This document shows, in pieces, positions 1 to 6,370 of a stretch of 6,446 bases of DNA. A model generated the notes under the pieces. It made no database searches. It was not told where the DNA came from and was given only the letters and a program-made list of their open reading frames with translations. The stretch's first letter is position 1, and every line of letters starts with the position of its first letter. The position numbers were made by a program, and so were the translations under genes. The DNA comes from Aquificaceae bacterium (GTDB taxonomy: Bacteria; Aquificota; Aquificia; Aquificales; Aquificaceae), in the NCBI GenBank assembly GCA_015487365.1, contig WFPT01000152.1:1-6446 (forward strand), given 5' to 3'.

Positions 1-404
1 GTTAGATAGGGATGAGTTAAGGTATGGGAGCCTATTTTATAACCTTCTTTTACTAAAAATCTTAAATCCTCCCAGTCCATTAAAAACTTTTTAACTTTCA
101 GTTTCTCGTAGTCCCAGAGGTTAAACCTTCCTACGAAGGAAACGGGAACAAAGAGGTATGCCTTAAAGCCAAACTTTTCCAAAACGGGATAGGCGTTTTC
201 CAAAAAGTCCTTGTAGGCATCGTCAAAGGTAAAGATTACTGTTTTTTTCTCTACCTTTTCCAAGGTCCTGAACCTGTAACCTAAGAGCTTAAAGAACTTA
301 ACCTGCCTCTTAAAGTCCCTTGGTTTTACGTATAAACTCTTTAAAAGGGCTTCCTTGGGAGGTTTTGCTATGTTGTGATACATTAAGACTTTAACTGAGT
401 TCAA
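1..404 (-). CDS. Polysaccharide deacetylase (NodB-type) family protein, C-terminus cut by window edge
   Basis: The visible 134 residues are the N-terminal part of a NodB-homology (carbohydrate esterase 4) protein, a family that removes N-acetyl groups from sugar polymers using a metal ion. Visible are the opening VLMYHNI strand (residues 6-12), the FTFDDAY motif (58-64; D61 the likely catalytic base, D62 a likely metal ligand) and SHTLTHP (126-132), whose H127 and H131 would complete the Asp-His-His metal site. The end lies beyond position 1. I chose the TTG at 404 because it leaves a typical short lead ([12 protein letters not shown]). The first ATG (381-383) would remove the conserved first strand, and an in-frame stop lies upstream. 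The gene overlaps the end of the E1 alpha gene by 14 nt, so it is probably the distal gene of the same operon. No signal peptide is visible, so a cytoplasmic or membrane-associated role in glycan handling is possible. The substrate cannot be inferred. Confidence 0.85.
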   Translation of the reverse strand, partial: MNSVKVLMYHNIAKPPKEALLKSLYVKPRDFKRQVKFFKLLGYRFRTLEKVEKKTVIFTFDDAYKDFLENAYPVLEKFGFKAYLFVPVSFVGRFNLWDYEKLKVKKFLMDWEDLRFLVKEGYKIGSHTLTHPYL

Positions 405-1362
405 CCTTTTCTGAATAGATTAAACTTTCCATCTCCTCAAAACTTAGCTCCTGACAGCTCCTTGCAAACTCTACCGCCTCCTTTACTTCCCTTTCAGCTT
501 TGGCCTTTATTTGCTCCTTTAAACTTTCGTCTAAAAAGTTTTTCTCCTCCAAGAATTTTTCAAACCTCTTTATAGGGTCCCTCCTCTTCCACAGCTCAAA
601 CTCCGCTTCACTTTTGTATTTGTAAGGGTCTGCCATGGAATGACCCTTGTAGCGGTAGGTTAAAAATTCTAAAAAGTAGGGTCCCCTCCCTTCCCTTGCC
701 CATTCTAAGGCAAACTTGGTCCTTTCTACTACCTTTAATATGTCCATCCCATCCACCCTTTCTGAGGGAATGTTGTGGGCACAGGCCCTTTTGTAAATTT
801 CCTCAACCGCGGAAACGTCCCTGTAATGGGTCCCGATGGCATACTGGTTGTTTTCACATATAAAGACTATGGGTAGGTTAAAGACCTTTGCCAAGTTTAA
901 GCTCTCATAAAAGCTTCCGTTGTTGGTAGCCCCATCTCCAAAAAAGCAGAGGACCACTTCCCCAAGTCCCTTATACTTTAAGGCATACCCTATTCCTACC
1001 GCAACGGGCAAACCTTGGGCAACTATTCCATAACCCCCCCAAAAGTTTAACTCTTTACTGAAAAGGTGCATACTTCCCCCTAAACCCTTACTGCAACCAC
1101 ACCTTTTACCTAAGAGCTCAGCCATTACCACCTTTGGAGGTATTCCCTTTACTATGGCGTGGATGTGCTCCCTGTAAGTGGCCACAACGTGGTCTCCCTT
1201 TTCGGAAACGCTTATGGTTCCAACGGGTATAGCTTCTTGACCTATCCCCAAGTGCAAATACCCCCCTATTTCTCCCAGTTTGTAAAGCTCTTCACACTCT
1301 TCTTCAAACCTTCTTGACAGGACCATTAAGTAGTATAGTTTTAGGAGTTCATCCCTGTCCAT
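391..1362 (-). CDS. pdhA: Thiamine-pyrophosphate dehydrogenase E1 component, alpha subunit (pyruvate dehydrogenase type)
   Basis: This 323-residue protein matches the alpha subunit of heterotetrameric 2-oxo acid dehydrogenase E1, which decarboxylates pyruvate on thiamine pyrophosphate and passes the acetyl group to E2 lipoate. The TPP/Mg motif runs from GDG (142-144) to NN (171-172), within [17 protein letters not shown] and [11 protein letters not shown]. The phosphorylation-loop region [14 protein letters not shown] (237-250) includes the active-site His H241. The SMADP sequence favours a pyruvate (or acetoin) enzyme over a branched-chain one, but substrate is inferred. The length fits bacterial E1 alpha. 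I chose the ATG at 1362 because the family begins near [19 protein letters not shown]. The same frame stays open to an ATG at 1470, but those 36 extra residues lie wholly inside glyQ and do not resemble the family. A GGGAG about 11 nt upstream may be the ribosome binding site. It overlaps glyQ by 22 nt and the deacetylase by 14 nt. The partner E1 beta gene is not next to it in this window. Confidence 0.9.
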   Translation of the reverse strand: MDRDELLKLYYLMVLSRRFEEECEELYKLGEIGGYLHLGIGQEAIPVGTISVSEKGDHVVATYREHIHAIVKGIPPKVVMAELLGKRCGCSKGLGGSMHLFSKELNFWGGYGIVAQGLPVAVGIGYALKYKGLGEVVLCFFGDGATNNGSFYESLNLAKVFNLPIVFICENNQYAIGTHYRDVSAVEEIYKRACAHNIPSERVDGMDILKVVERTKFALEWAREGRGPYFLEFLTYRYKGHSMADPYKYKSEAEFELWKRRDPIKRFEKFLEEKNFLDESLKEQIKAKAEREVKEAVEFARSCQELSFEEMESLIYSEKVELS

Positions 1363-2182
1363 AGCTTTGCTATCTCCCTTGATAAATTGTTCATCCTCCT
1401 TATGTATCGGTTCCTTTCCAAGGGTGATATTACTCCCCGGGCATCCAAGAGGTTGAAAGTGTGGGAGCACTTTAAAAGGTAGTCGTAGGCTGGAAGCAGT
1501 AGGTTTTTCCCTATTAGCCTCCTACACTCGTTTTCATAGAGTTCATAAAGTTTAAAGAGGAGCTCGGGCTCAGACTCTTCAAAGTTATACTTACTCCACT
1601 CATACTCTGACCTTTTAAAGATTTGTCCGTAGGTTATACCTTCCCTCCAAACTATGTCAAAGACCGAATCCACACCTTGGACGAACATAGTTAGTCTTTC
1701 CAGACCATAAGTTATTTCAACGGAAACTGGGTTTAATCTATACCTCCCGCCTGCTGGAAGTAGGTAAATTGGGTAATTTCCATCCCATCAAGCCAAACCT
1801 CCCAGCCAAGACCCCAAGCTCCGAGGGTTGGACTCTCCCAGTCGTCTTCAACAAACCTAACATCGTGCTTTTTGTAGTCTATTCCTATCGCCTTTAAGCT
1901 CTCTAAAAAAATCTCCTGGGGCTCCTCTGGGGGTGGTTTTAGTATAACTTGGAGTTGGTAGTAGTGTTGTAAGCGGTTTGGGTTTTTACCATACCTCCCG
2001 TCCTTTGGTCTCCTTGAAGGCTCCACATAAACTACATTCCAAGGCTCTTTACCTAAGACCTTTAAAAAGGTTGCTGGGTTCATAGTTCCCGCACCCACTT
2101 CTATGTCATAGGGTTGCCATAAGAGGCATCCCTTTTTGGTCCAAAAGTTTAAAAGCTTTAGAATTATTTCTTCAAAGGTCAT
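1341..2182 (-). CDS. glyQ: Glycyl-tRNA synthetase alpha subunit, interrupted by a one-base frame disruption
   Basis: GlyQ is the catalytic-core subunit of the alpha2beta2 class II glycyl-tRNA synthetase, which charges tRNA-Gly using ATP; it needs GlyS, not seen here. The 5' part (from ATG 2182) encodes 149 residues including [17 protein letters not shown] (23-39), the motif 2 region [19 protein letters not shown] (52-70) and [14 protein letters not shown], and then hits TAA at 1733-1735. Re-reading one base back after the last GAT gives [16 protein letters not shown] and runs into the 3' part ending at 1341, restoring a continuous 280-residue protein, slightly short of the usual roughly 290-300. 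Motif 3 (YGLERL, R163) lies just past the break, so neither half alone should work. The ATG at 2182 matches the family start MTFEE; the GTG just before it (2185) is an alternative. It overlaps the ArsR gene by 11 nt and pdhA by 22 nt. Because the gene is normally essential and both halves are perfectly conserved, a lost T (GATTTAAAC read as GATTAAAC) is likelier than real decay. Confidence 0.9.
1733..1748 (-). other. glyQ: Frame-disruption site in glyQ with upstream Shine-Dalgarno-like hexamer
   Basis: On the minus strand this reads GGGAGGTATAGATTAA. The in-frame codons GGT-ATA-GAT end in TAA (1733-1735). The frame that completes GlyQ starts at TTA (1734-1736), which shares the final T of GAT, so a -1 step is required. 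GGGAGG (1743-1748) sits 7 nt before the stop, a layout reminiscent of the +1 site of prfB, but there is no slippery X-XXY-YYZ heptamer and Asp-tRNA would re-pair poorly on AGA. The G-rich run also encodes the conserved Ala-Gly-Gly, so it may be coincidence. A one-base sequencing or assembly omission is the leading explanation. Confidence 0.8.
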
Positions 2183-2465
2183 CACCTTCTACACACTCTA
2201 AAATTTTGTAGACCCTCTTGTCCTTTATGTAGTAGCATATTAAAGAGCCCTCCCTCTTAAAACCCACTATTCCCCTGTTCCTTAAAATAGCAAGGTGCTG
2301 GGAAATACTGGGTTGGGAGATTTTCAAGATTTCTCCTAAGTTTTTAACGCACTGGGAGCTACTCTTTGCCAAAACCTTTAAAATTTTTAAACGGACTGGG
2401 TGGCCTAAGGCCTTGAAGAATTCCGCCTGCTCGTTTAGTCTTTCATCTTCCGAAATACCAAGCAT
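2172..2465 (-). CDS. ArsR/SmtB-family winged helix-turn-helix transcriptional regulator
   Basis: This 97-residue protein has the compact ArsR fold: helix [19 protein letters not shown] (14-32), a recognition helix-turn-helix [19 protein letters not shown] (49-67), and a beta wing [13 protein letters not shown] (69-81). Family members are dimeric DNA-binding repressors released by metals, thiol oxidation, persulfides or other signals. The alpha-3 metal box (ELCVCDL in ArsR/SmtB) is represented by SQCVKNL, with only the first Cys (C39). Other Cys are C77 in the wing and C91 in the last helix, so a thiol-based switch such as C39 with C91 is conceivable but unproven. The ATG at 2465 is supported by a GGAGG 9 nt upstream and by the usual short lead before the first helix. 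The gene overlaps fabF by 31 nt and glyQ by 11 nt, so it is co-transcribed with the fatty acid genes. It may regulate this operon or cstA; the target is not shown by the sequence. Confidence 0.9.
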   Translation of the reverse strand: MLGISEDERLNEQAEFFKALGHPVRLKILKVLAKSSSQCVKNLGEILKISQPSISQHLAILRNRGIVGFKREGSLICYYIKDKRVYKILECVEGDDL

Positions 2466-3673
2466 GCGTTCGTCCCTCCAAAGCCAAAGGAATTGGAAAG
2501 GGCTACCCTCACTGGATATTTTACCGCTTCGTTGGGAACGTAGTCAAGGTCGCACTCTGGGTCTGGGTTTTCCAAGTTTATGGTTGGGGGTATCACTCCC
2601 GTTTCAATGGTCTTTACGGTTGCTACCGCCTCTACCGCACCCGCAGCACCTAAAAGGTGTCCAATCATGGACTTGTTGGAGGATATTTTTAACTTGTAGG
2701 CGTGGTCCTTAAAGAGTTTTTTTATGGCCAAGGTTTCTATCTTGTCGTTTAGGGGAGTTGAGGTCCCGTGGGCGTTTATGTAATCTACTTCCTCCGGTTT
2801 TACCTTCCCATCCTCTAAGGCTAACTTCATACACATGTAGGCTCCCTCTCCGTCCGCACAGGGAGCTGTTATATGGTATGCATCGTCGGTTGCACCATAA
2901 CCTACCAGCTCGCAGTAAATTTTTGCTCCCCTTCTTAGGGCATGGTTTAACTCCTCTAAGACCAAAATCCCCGCACCCTCTCCCATTACAAAGCCGTCCC
3001 TGTCTTTGTCAAAGGGCCTTGAAGCCTTTTTTGGCTCTTCGTTTCTGGTAGATAGAGCCTTCATGGAGGCAAAACCTGCAACCCCTAAGGGAGTTATTGC
3101 ACTTTCCGTTCCACCCACTATGGCAACATCTATGTCTCCCTTCTGAATCAGTCTAAATCCATCCCCAATGGCATGGTTTCCAGTGGCACAGGCGGAAACT
3201 ACACAATAGTTTGGTCCCTTAAAGCCAAACCTAAGGGCTATGAGTCCAGAGGCCATGTTTGATATTCCGTAGGGTATGAAGAAAGGTGAGACCCTCCTTG
3301 CACCCCTCTTTTCCAAAACCTCCTTTTGTTCTTCTATGTCCCTCAAACCCCCTATTCCCGTCCCAACTATTACCCCAACCCTGTAAGGGTCAAATTTTTT
3401 TAAGTTCGCATCCTCTATGGCCTCATAGGCACAGGCCAGGGCAAACTTTACAAAGTCTGATACCCTCTTTGCCTCCTTGGGCTCAAAGTATTTGCTGTCG
3501 TCAAAGTCCTTTACCTCTCCCCCTATCTTTACGCTTAAGTTGAACTGGTCTGGGTCAAACCTCCTTATCCTGTCTATTCCACTTACTCCCTTGGTTAGAT
3601 TCTCCCAAAACTTTTTTACCCCCGTTCCAACGGGTGAGACTACCCCTAAACCCGTTACTACTACCCTTCTCAT
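2435..3673 (-). CDS. fabF: 3-oxoacyl-[acyl-carrier-protein] synthase II (KAS II)
   Basis: FabF is the cytoplasmic condensing enzyme that elongates acyl chains with malonyl-ACP in type II fatty acid synthesis. The full 412-residue thiolase-fold protein is present. The Cys-His-His triad is visible as C162 in VVSACATG (158-165), H302 in [11 protein letters not shown] (300-310) and H339 in [15 protein letters not shown] (332-346), almost the same numbering as the Escherichia coli enzyme (163/303/340). The N-terminal [15 protein letters not shown] and C-terminal [10 protein letters not shown] signatures are intact. Cys-His-His rather than Cys-His-Asn separates it from FabH, and the overall signature fits FabF better than FabB. 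The ATG at 3673 overlaps the acpP stop (shared ATGA, 4 nt), which implies translational coupling. An AAGGA in the acpP tail lies about 12 nt upstream. Its 3' end carries the ribosome binding site and first codons of the ArsR-family gene. Confidence 0.97.
   Translation of the reverse strand: MRRVVVTGLGVVSPVGTGVKKFWENLTKGVSGIDRIRRFDPDQFNLSVKIGGEVKDFDDSKYFEPKEAKRVSDFVKFALACAYEAIEDANLKKFDPYRVGVIVGTGIGGLRDIEEQKEVLEKRGARRVSPFFIPYGISNMASGLIALRFGFKGPNYCVVSACATGNHAIGDGFRLIQKGDIDVAIVGGTESAITPLGVAGFASMKALSTRNEEPKKASRPFDKDRDGFVMGEGAGILVLEELNHALRRGAKIYCELVGYGATDDAYHITAPCADGEGAYMCMKLALEDGKVKPEEVDYINAHGTSTPLNDKIETLAIKKLFKDHAYKLKISSNKSMIGHLLGAAGAVEAVATVKTIETGVIPPTINLENPDPECDLDYVPNEAVKYPVRVALSNSFGFGGTNACLVFRKMKD
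2475..2479 (-). promoter_or_regulatory. Ribosome binding site for the ArsR-family gene, inside fabF
   Basis: GGAGG lies 9 nt before the ATG at 2465. It is formed by the codons of the conserved FGGT sequence near the FabF C-terminus, so it does double duty. It decides the ArsR-gene start and shows that the 31-nt overlap is real. Confidence 0.65.
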
Positions 3674-3903
3674 TCACCAACTTTTTCCTTTAAATACGCT
3701 ATTATGTCCCCAACCGTTTGTATCTTTTCCGCATCTTCGTCGGGTATTTCCACTCCAAACTCCTCCTCAAAGGCCATTATGAGCTCCACAACGTCCAGGG
3801 AGTCCGCTCCCAAGTCTTCAATGAGCTTCTTGTCGGGTGAAAGCTTGTCCTTCTCAACCCCAAGCTGGTCTGAGATAATCTGATAAACCTTTTCTTCCAA
3901 CAT
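3670..3903 (-). CDS. acpP: Acyl carrier protein
   Basis: This 77-residue acidic protein carries growing acyl chains as thioesters during fatty acid synthesis and shuttles them between FabG, FabF and other enzymes. The phosphopantetheine attachment site is S35 in [11 protein letters not shown] (31-41), the canonical DSL motif. The surrounding acidic recognition helix (E and D rich, [14 protein letters not shown]) and the typical four-helix length are intact. The ATG at 3903 has an excellent Shine-Dalgarno sequence 6 nt upstream, the best in the window, as expected for a very abundant protein. It lies between fabG (23-nt gap) and fabF (4-nt overlap), the usual fabG-acpP-fabF order of bacterial fatty acid clusters. 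A holo-ACP synthase gene is not in the window. Confidence 0.98.
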   Translation of the reverse strand: MLEEKVYQIISDQLGVEKDKLSPDKKLIEDLGADSLDVVELIMAFEEEFGVEIPDEDAEKIQTVGDIIAYLKEKVGE

Positions 3904-3907
3904 ACCC

Positions 3908-3916
3908 CACCTCCTT
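3908..3916 (-). promoter_or_regulatory. acpP: Strong ribosome binding site of acpP
   Basis: The minus strand reads AAGGAGGTG, a near-complete anti-16S complement, with the GGAGG core 6 nt before the acpP ATG. It fills most of the 23-nt fabG-acpP gap and contrasts with the weak or absent sites at the first genes of both transcription units. Confidence 0.85.
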
Positions 3917-3926
3917 TAAAAATTTT

Positions 3927-4646
3927 TTATGCTAAGCCTCCACTCACACTTATTACTTCACCCGTTATGTAGCTGGCTTCCTCTGAGCATAGGAAGGAAA
4001 CCACACTTGCTACCTCCTCGGGTTTTCCAAACCTCTTCATGGGTATTTCCTCCATATACTTCCTTTTGAGCTCCTCCGGTAGCCCTTTGGTCATGTCCGT
4101 TTCTATAAAGCCCGGTGCTACCGCATTCACCGTTATGTTCCTGCTGGCCAGCTCCTTTGCCAAGGCTTTGGTAAAGCCTATTATTCCCGCCTTTGCAGAA
4201 GCGTAATTAACCTGCCCAACGTTTCCCACAAGACCTACCACCGAAGTTATATTCACTATCCTACCCCACCTTTTCTTTATCATTCCCTTTACAAACTCCT
4301 TGGTCATTAAAAAGACCCCCGTTAGATTTACCCCTATCACCTCCTCCCAGTCTTCCTCGCTCATCTTTAAAAACAGGTTATCCTTGGTTATACCCGCGTT
4401 GTTTATGAGGATGTCTATATCCCCTATTTTTTCGTGGAGCTCCCTTATGGATTCCCTGTCCTTTAAGTTCAGGTAGTAGCCTTCCGCCCCGTTACCTATT
4501 TGCTTTGCAACTTCCTTGGCCCTCTCCTCACTCCTTCCCGTTACTATTACCTTAGCTCCCAGCTGAGAGAGCCTTTTGGCTATCGCCTTCCCTATTCCCC
4601 TGGTAGAGCCCGTAACAAGAGCCTTCTTGTTGGACAGGTTAAGCAT
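3927..4646 (-). CDS. fabG: 3-oxoacyl-[acyl-carrier-protein] reductase
   Basis: FabG is a short-chain dehydrogenase/reductase that uses NADPH to reduce 3-ketoacyl-ACP to 3-hydroxyacyl-ACP, the first reductive step of each fatty acid elongation round in the cytoplasm. The 239-residue Rossmann-fold protein shows the cofactor loop TGSTRGIG (12-19), NNAG (82-85), catalytic N107 in VNLTG, S135 in NITSVVG, and Y148/K152 in the YxxxK of NYASAKAG. The C-terminal VSGGLA end is typical. The R-S after VIVTG (38-39) is consistent with NADP preference. The short-chain dehydrogenase family is broad, but the position directly before acpP and fabF makes FabG near certain. The ATG at 4646 fits the family start; there is no good Shine-Dalgarno and a TATAAT lies only 9 nt upstream, so the message is probably leaderless. 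It is the first gene of the minus-strand operon. Confidence 0.97.
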   Translation of the reverse strand: MLNLSNKKALVTGSTRGIGKAIAKRLSQLGAKVIVTGRSEERAKEVAKQIGNGAEGYYLNLKDRESIRELHEKIGDIDILINNAGITKDNLFLKMSEEDWEEVIGVNLTGVFLMTKEFVKGMIKKRWGRIVNITSVVGLVGNVGQVNYASAKAGIIGFTKALAKELASRNITVNAVAPGFIETDMTKGLPEELKRKYMEEIPMKRFGKPEEVASVVSFLCSEEASYITGEVISVSGGLA

Positions 4647-4650
4647 CCAC

Positions 4651-4678
4651 TTAATATTATACCAAAAGTTGTTATAAT
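4651..4678 (+). promoter_or_regulatory. Probable promoter of the cstA-family gene
   Basis: A perfect TATAAT at 4673-4678 is preceded, 16 bp away, by TTAATA (4651-4656), which matches 4 of 6 bases of the -35 consensus. The -10 ends 9 nt before the ATG at 4688 and no Shine-Dalgarno is present, so the transcript is probably leaderless. The element overlaps the fabG promoter, so polymerases could not easily occupy both at once. Confidence 0.55.
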
Positions 4679-4679
4679 A
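4655..4679. repeat. Perfect 7-bp inverted repeat spanning the divergent promoters
   Basis: TATTATA (4655-4661) and TATAATA (4673-4679) are exact reverse complements separated by 11 bp. Each arm contains one of the two divergent -10 boxes. The symmetry may simply follow from two consensus -10s facing apart, or it may be an operator for a dimeric regulator such as the ArsR-family protein of this operon. Confidence 0.5.
4656..4661 (-). promoter_or_regulatory. Probable -10 box of the fabG operon promoter
   Basis: The minus strand reads TATAAT, a perfect sigma70-type -10, with 9 nt between it and the fabG ATG. No good -35 (TTGACA-like) is seen 16-18 bp further upstream. The expected start of transcription would fall within a few bases of the start codon, giving a leaderless or near-leaderless transcript. 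It is the only good candidate for driving the minus-strand operon. Confidence 0.6.
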
Positions 4680-4687
4680 AAAGTCTT

Positions 4688-6370
4688 ATGAACGCCCTAA
4701 TTATGATAGGTTTTGGGGCTTTGGCATACCTTTTAGGTTATACCCTTTACTCTAAATACCTTGCGGAGAAGGTATTCCAGCTAAACGACCAAAACAGGAC
4801 CCCCGCGGTAGAGTTTGAAGATGGTATAGACTTTGTTCCCACCAACAGGTGGATTTTACTGGGCCATCACTTTACCTCCATAGCGGGAGCTGGACCCATA
4901 GTGGGACCCGCCATAGCTTTAATATGGGGTTGGTTACCCGCCCTCCTCTGGGTTGTTTTAGGGGCGGTCCTAATAGGGGCGGTACATGATTTTTCCTCCC
5001 TGGTAGTTTCCATAAGGAATAGGGGACTATCGGTAGGGAGTATTATTGGGAATTACTTGGGAAACAGGGCGAGGCTCCTCTTTTTGCTGGTTATACTCCT
5101 TTTGGCCATACTGGTTAATGCGGTCTTTGCATACGTAATAGCAAAGCTCTTGGTTAGCTATCCCACCTCCGTAATCCCCTCTTGGGTGGTAATACCCCTT
5201 GCCTTGGCCTTTGGCTTTTCCGTATACAGGCTAAGGCTAAACTTTGCCCTTCTGTCTGTTATTTTCGTCCTCCTTTTATACCTCTTCCTCTTTTTGGGGG
5301 TAAATTTCCCAATAGACGTAAAGCCCCTTGCAAACCTTTTGGGTTTAACCCCCCTCATGTTCTGGATACTGGTCCTATTCACCTACACCTTCTTTGCCTC
5401 CTCCCTGCCCGTTTGGCTCCTACTCCAACCCAGGGACTTTTTAAACGGAATACAGCTTATAGTCCTTTTGGCACTCCTATACCTGTCCGCGGTAATTTCA
5501 AACCCACCGGTAAAGGCCCCCCTCCTTAACTTAAATCCAGAAGGTGCCCCACCCTTCTTCCCCTTCCTCTTTATTACCATTGCCTGTGGAGCCCTTTCAG
5601 GCTTTCACTCCTTGGTGGCCTCAGGGACCACCTCCAAGCAACTTAGTAAAGAAAGTGATGCGAGGGTTGTAGGGTATTTGGGCTTTTTGGGGGAAAGCTC
5701 TTTGGGCCTTGCTACCATTATTGCGGTTTCCGCGGGTCTTTACATGTTTGGTAAGGACTTTTCCCAGTTTTACGGAAGTTGGGCCCTCGCCAAGAAGAAT
5801 GCCCTCCTTTCGGTCGTTGAAGGGGGTGCAAACCTACTTACTTCCTTAGGTTTTAGTAGAGAGCTTTCAAGGACCTTCATAGCAACCCTTATAGTTTTGT
5901 TTTCTGCGACCACCATGGATACGAGCGTAAGGATACAAAGGTACATACTTAACGAGCTCGGGGTTTTGTTCAACTTAAAGCCCCTGAAAAACCTTTACCT
6001 ATCCTCCCTTATTGCGGTTTTAACCTCCATGGCCTTGGTCCTTTCAAGGGAGGGGGGTAAGGGAGGCCTCATCTTTTGGCCCGTATTTGGTGCCTCAAAC
6101 CAGCTCCTCGCAGGCCTTGCCTTCTTAGTATCATACCTATATTTAAGGCAAGGGGGAAGACCCACAAAACCTATCCTAATACCCATGCTCTTTGTGATGC
6201 TCACCACCTCTTACGCTATGCTCCTAAACACCTTCCACTTTTTAAAGAAGGGGGACGCCCTGCTGACCCTAACGAGCCTTTTAATTCTTACCTTTGAGCT
6301 TTGGATAATCTTTGAAACCTTAGCCTATTTAAGGGCAACCAGAGGTGAGGGTTATTATAGAGGTAACTGA
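4688..6370 (+). CDS. cstA: CstA-family transporter (carbon starvation protein A; peptide/pyruvate uptake)
   Basis: This 560-residue, very hydrophobic protein has well over ten likely membrane helices (for example 2-20, 77-99, 129-153, 186-205, 223-240, 255-270, 334-353, 395-410, 437-452, 495-513, 525-548). Family signatures are visible: [19 protein letters not shown] (59-77), GAVHDF (97-102), LLQPRDFLN (245-253), [15 protein letters not shown] (305-319), the [12 protein letters not shown] region (408-419) and [11 protein letters not shown] (468-478). CstA proteins of enteric bacteria are inner-membrane importers of peptides and pyruvate induced by carbon limitation; the substrate here is inferred. 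At 560 residues it belongs to the shorter class, as E. coli CstA is about 700. It is transcribed divergently from the fatty acid operon across 41 bp. The ATG at 4688 is taken as the start. A second ATG at codon 6 is possible but has no better ribosome site. An unrecognised gene starts inside its last codons. Confidence 0.92.
   Translation: MNALIMIGFGALAYLLGYTLYSKYLAEKVFQLNDQNRTPAVEFEDGIDFVPTNRWILLGHHFTSIAGAGPIVGPAIALIWGWLPALLWVVLGAVLIGAVHDFSSLVVSIRNRGLSVGSIIGNYLGNRARLLFLLVILLLAILVNAVFAYVIAKLLVSYPTSVIPSWVVIPLALAFGFSVYRLRLNFALLSVIFVLLLYLFLFLGVNFPIDVKPLANLLGLTPLMFWILVLFTYTFFASSLPVWLLLQPRDFLNGIQLIVLLALLYLSAVISNPPVKAPLLNLNPEGAPPFFPFLFITIACGALSGFHSLVASGTTSKQLSKESDARVVGYLGFLGESSLGLATIIAVSAGLYMFGKDFSQFYGSWALAKKNALLSVVEGGANLLTSLGFSRELSRTFIATLIVLFSATTMDTSVRIQRYILNELGVLFNLKPLKNLYLSSLIAVLTSMALVLSREGGKGGLIFWPVFGASNQLLAGLAFLVSYLYLRQGGRPTKPILIPMLFVMLTTSYAMLLNTFHFLKKGDALLTLTSLLILTFELWIIFETLAYLRATRGEGYYRGN

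Noticed and set aside
1363..1470. 36-residue N-terminal extension of the E1 alpha gene starting at ATG 1470
   Set aside because: It lies entirely inside glyQ coding sequence in another frame, has no resemblance to E1 alpha proteins, and the family start fits the ATG at 1362.
1341..1688. Separate short gene starting at ATG 1688
   Set aside because: The protein is the C-terminal part of GlyQ, and the conserved sequence continues upstream of the ATG to the frame break, so it is not an independent gene.
1733..1738. Classical -1 slippery heptamer in glyQ
   Set aside because: The bases are A-TTA-AAC, not T-TTA-AAC, and in the reading frame the codons are ATA-GAT-TAA, which do not allow tandem tRNA slippage.
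2413..3782. Several plus-strand open frames opposite fabF and acpP (around 2413-2712, 2758-3051, 3286-3543 and 3477-3782)
   Set aside because: They are Pro/Leu/Ser-rich antisense shadows of well-conserved genes, with no family-like motifs or ribosome sites.
3904..3926. Terminator between fabG and acpP (T/A-rich run)
   Set aside because: No stem precedes the A/T run, and the gap is filled by the acpP ribosome binding site.
5158..6297. Open frames inside the cstA-family gene on both strands
   Set aside because: They are shadows of a long, strongly supported membrane protein gene; the antisense products are Lys/Arg-rich translations of hydrophobic codons.
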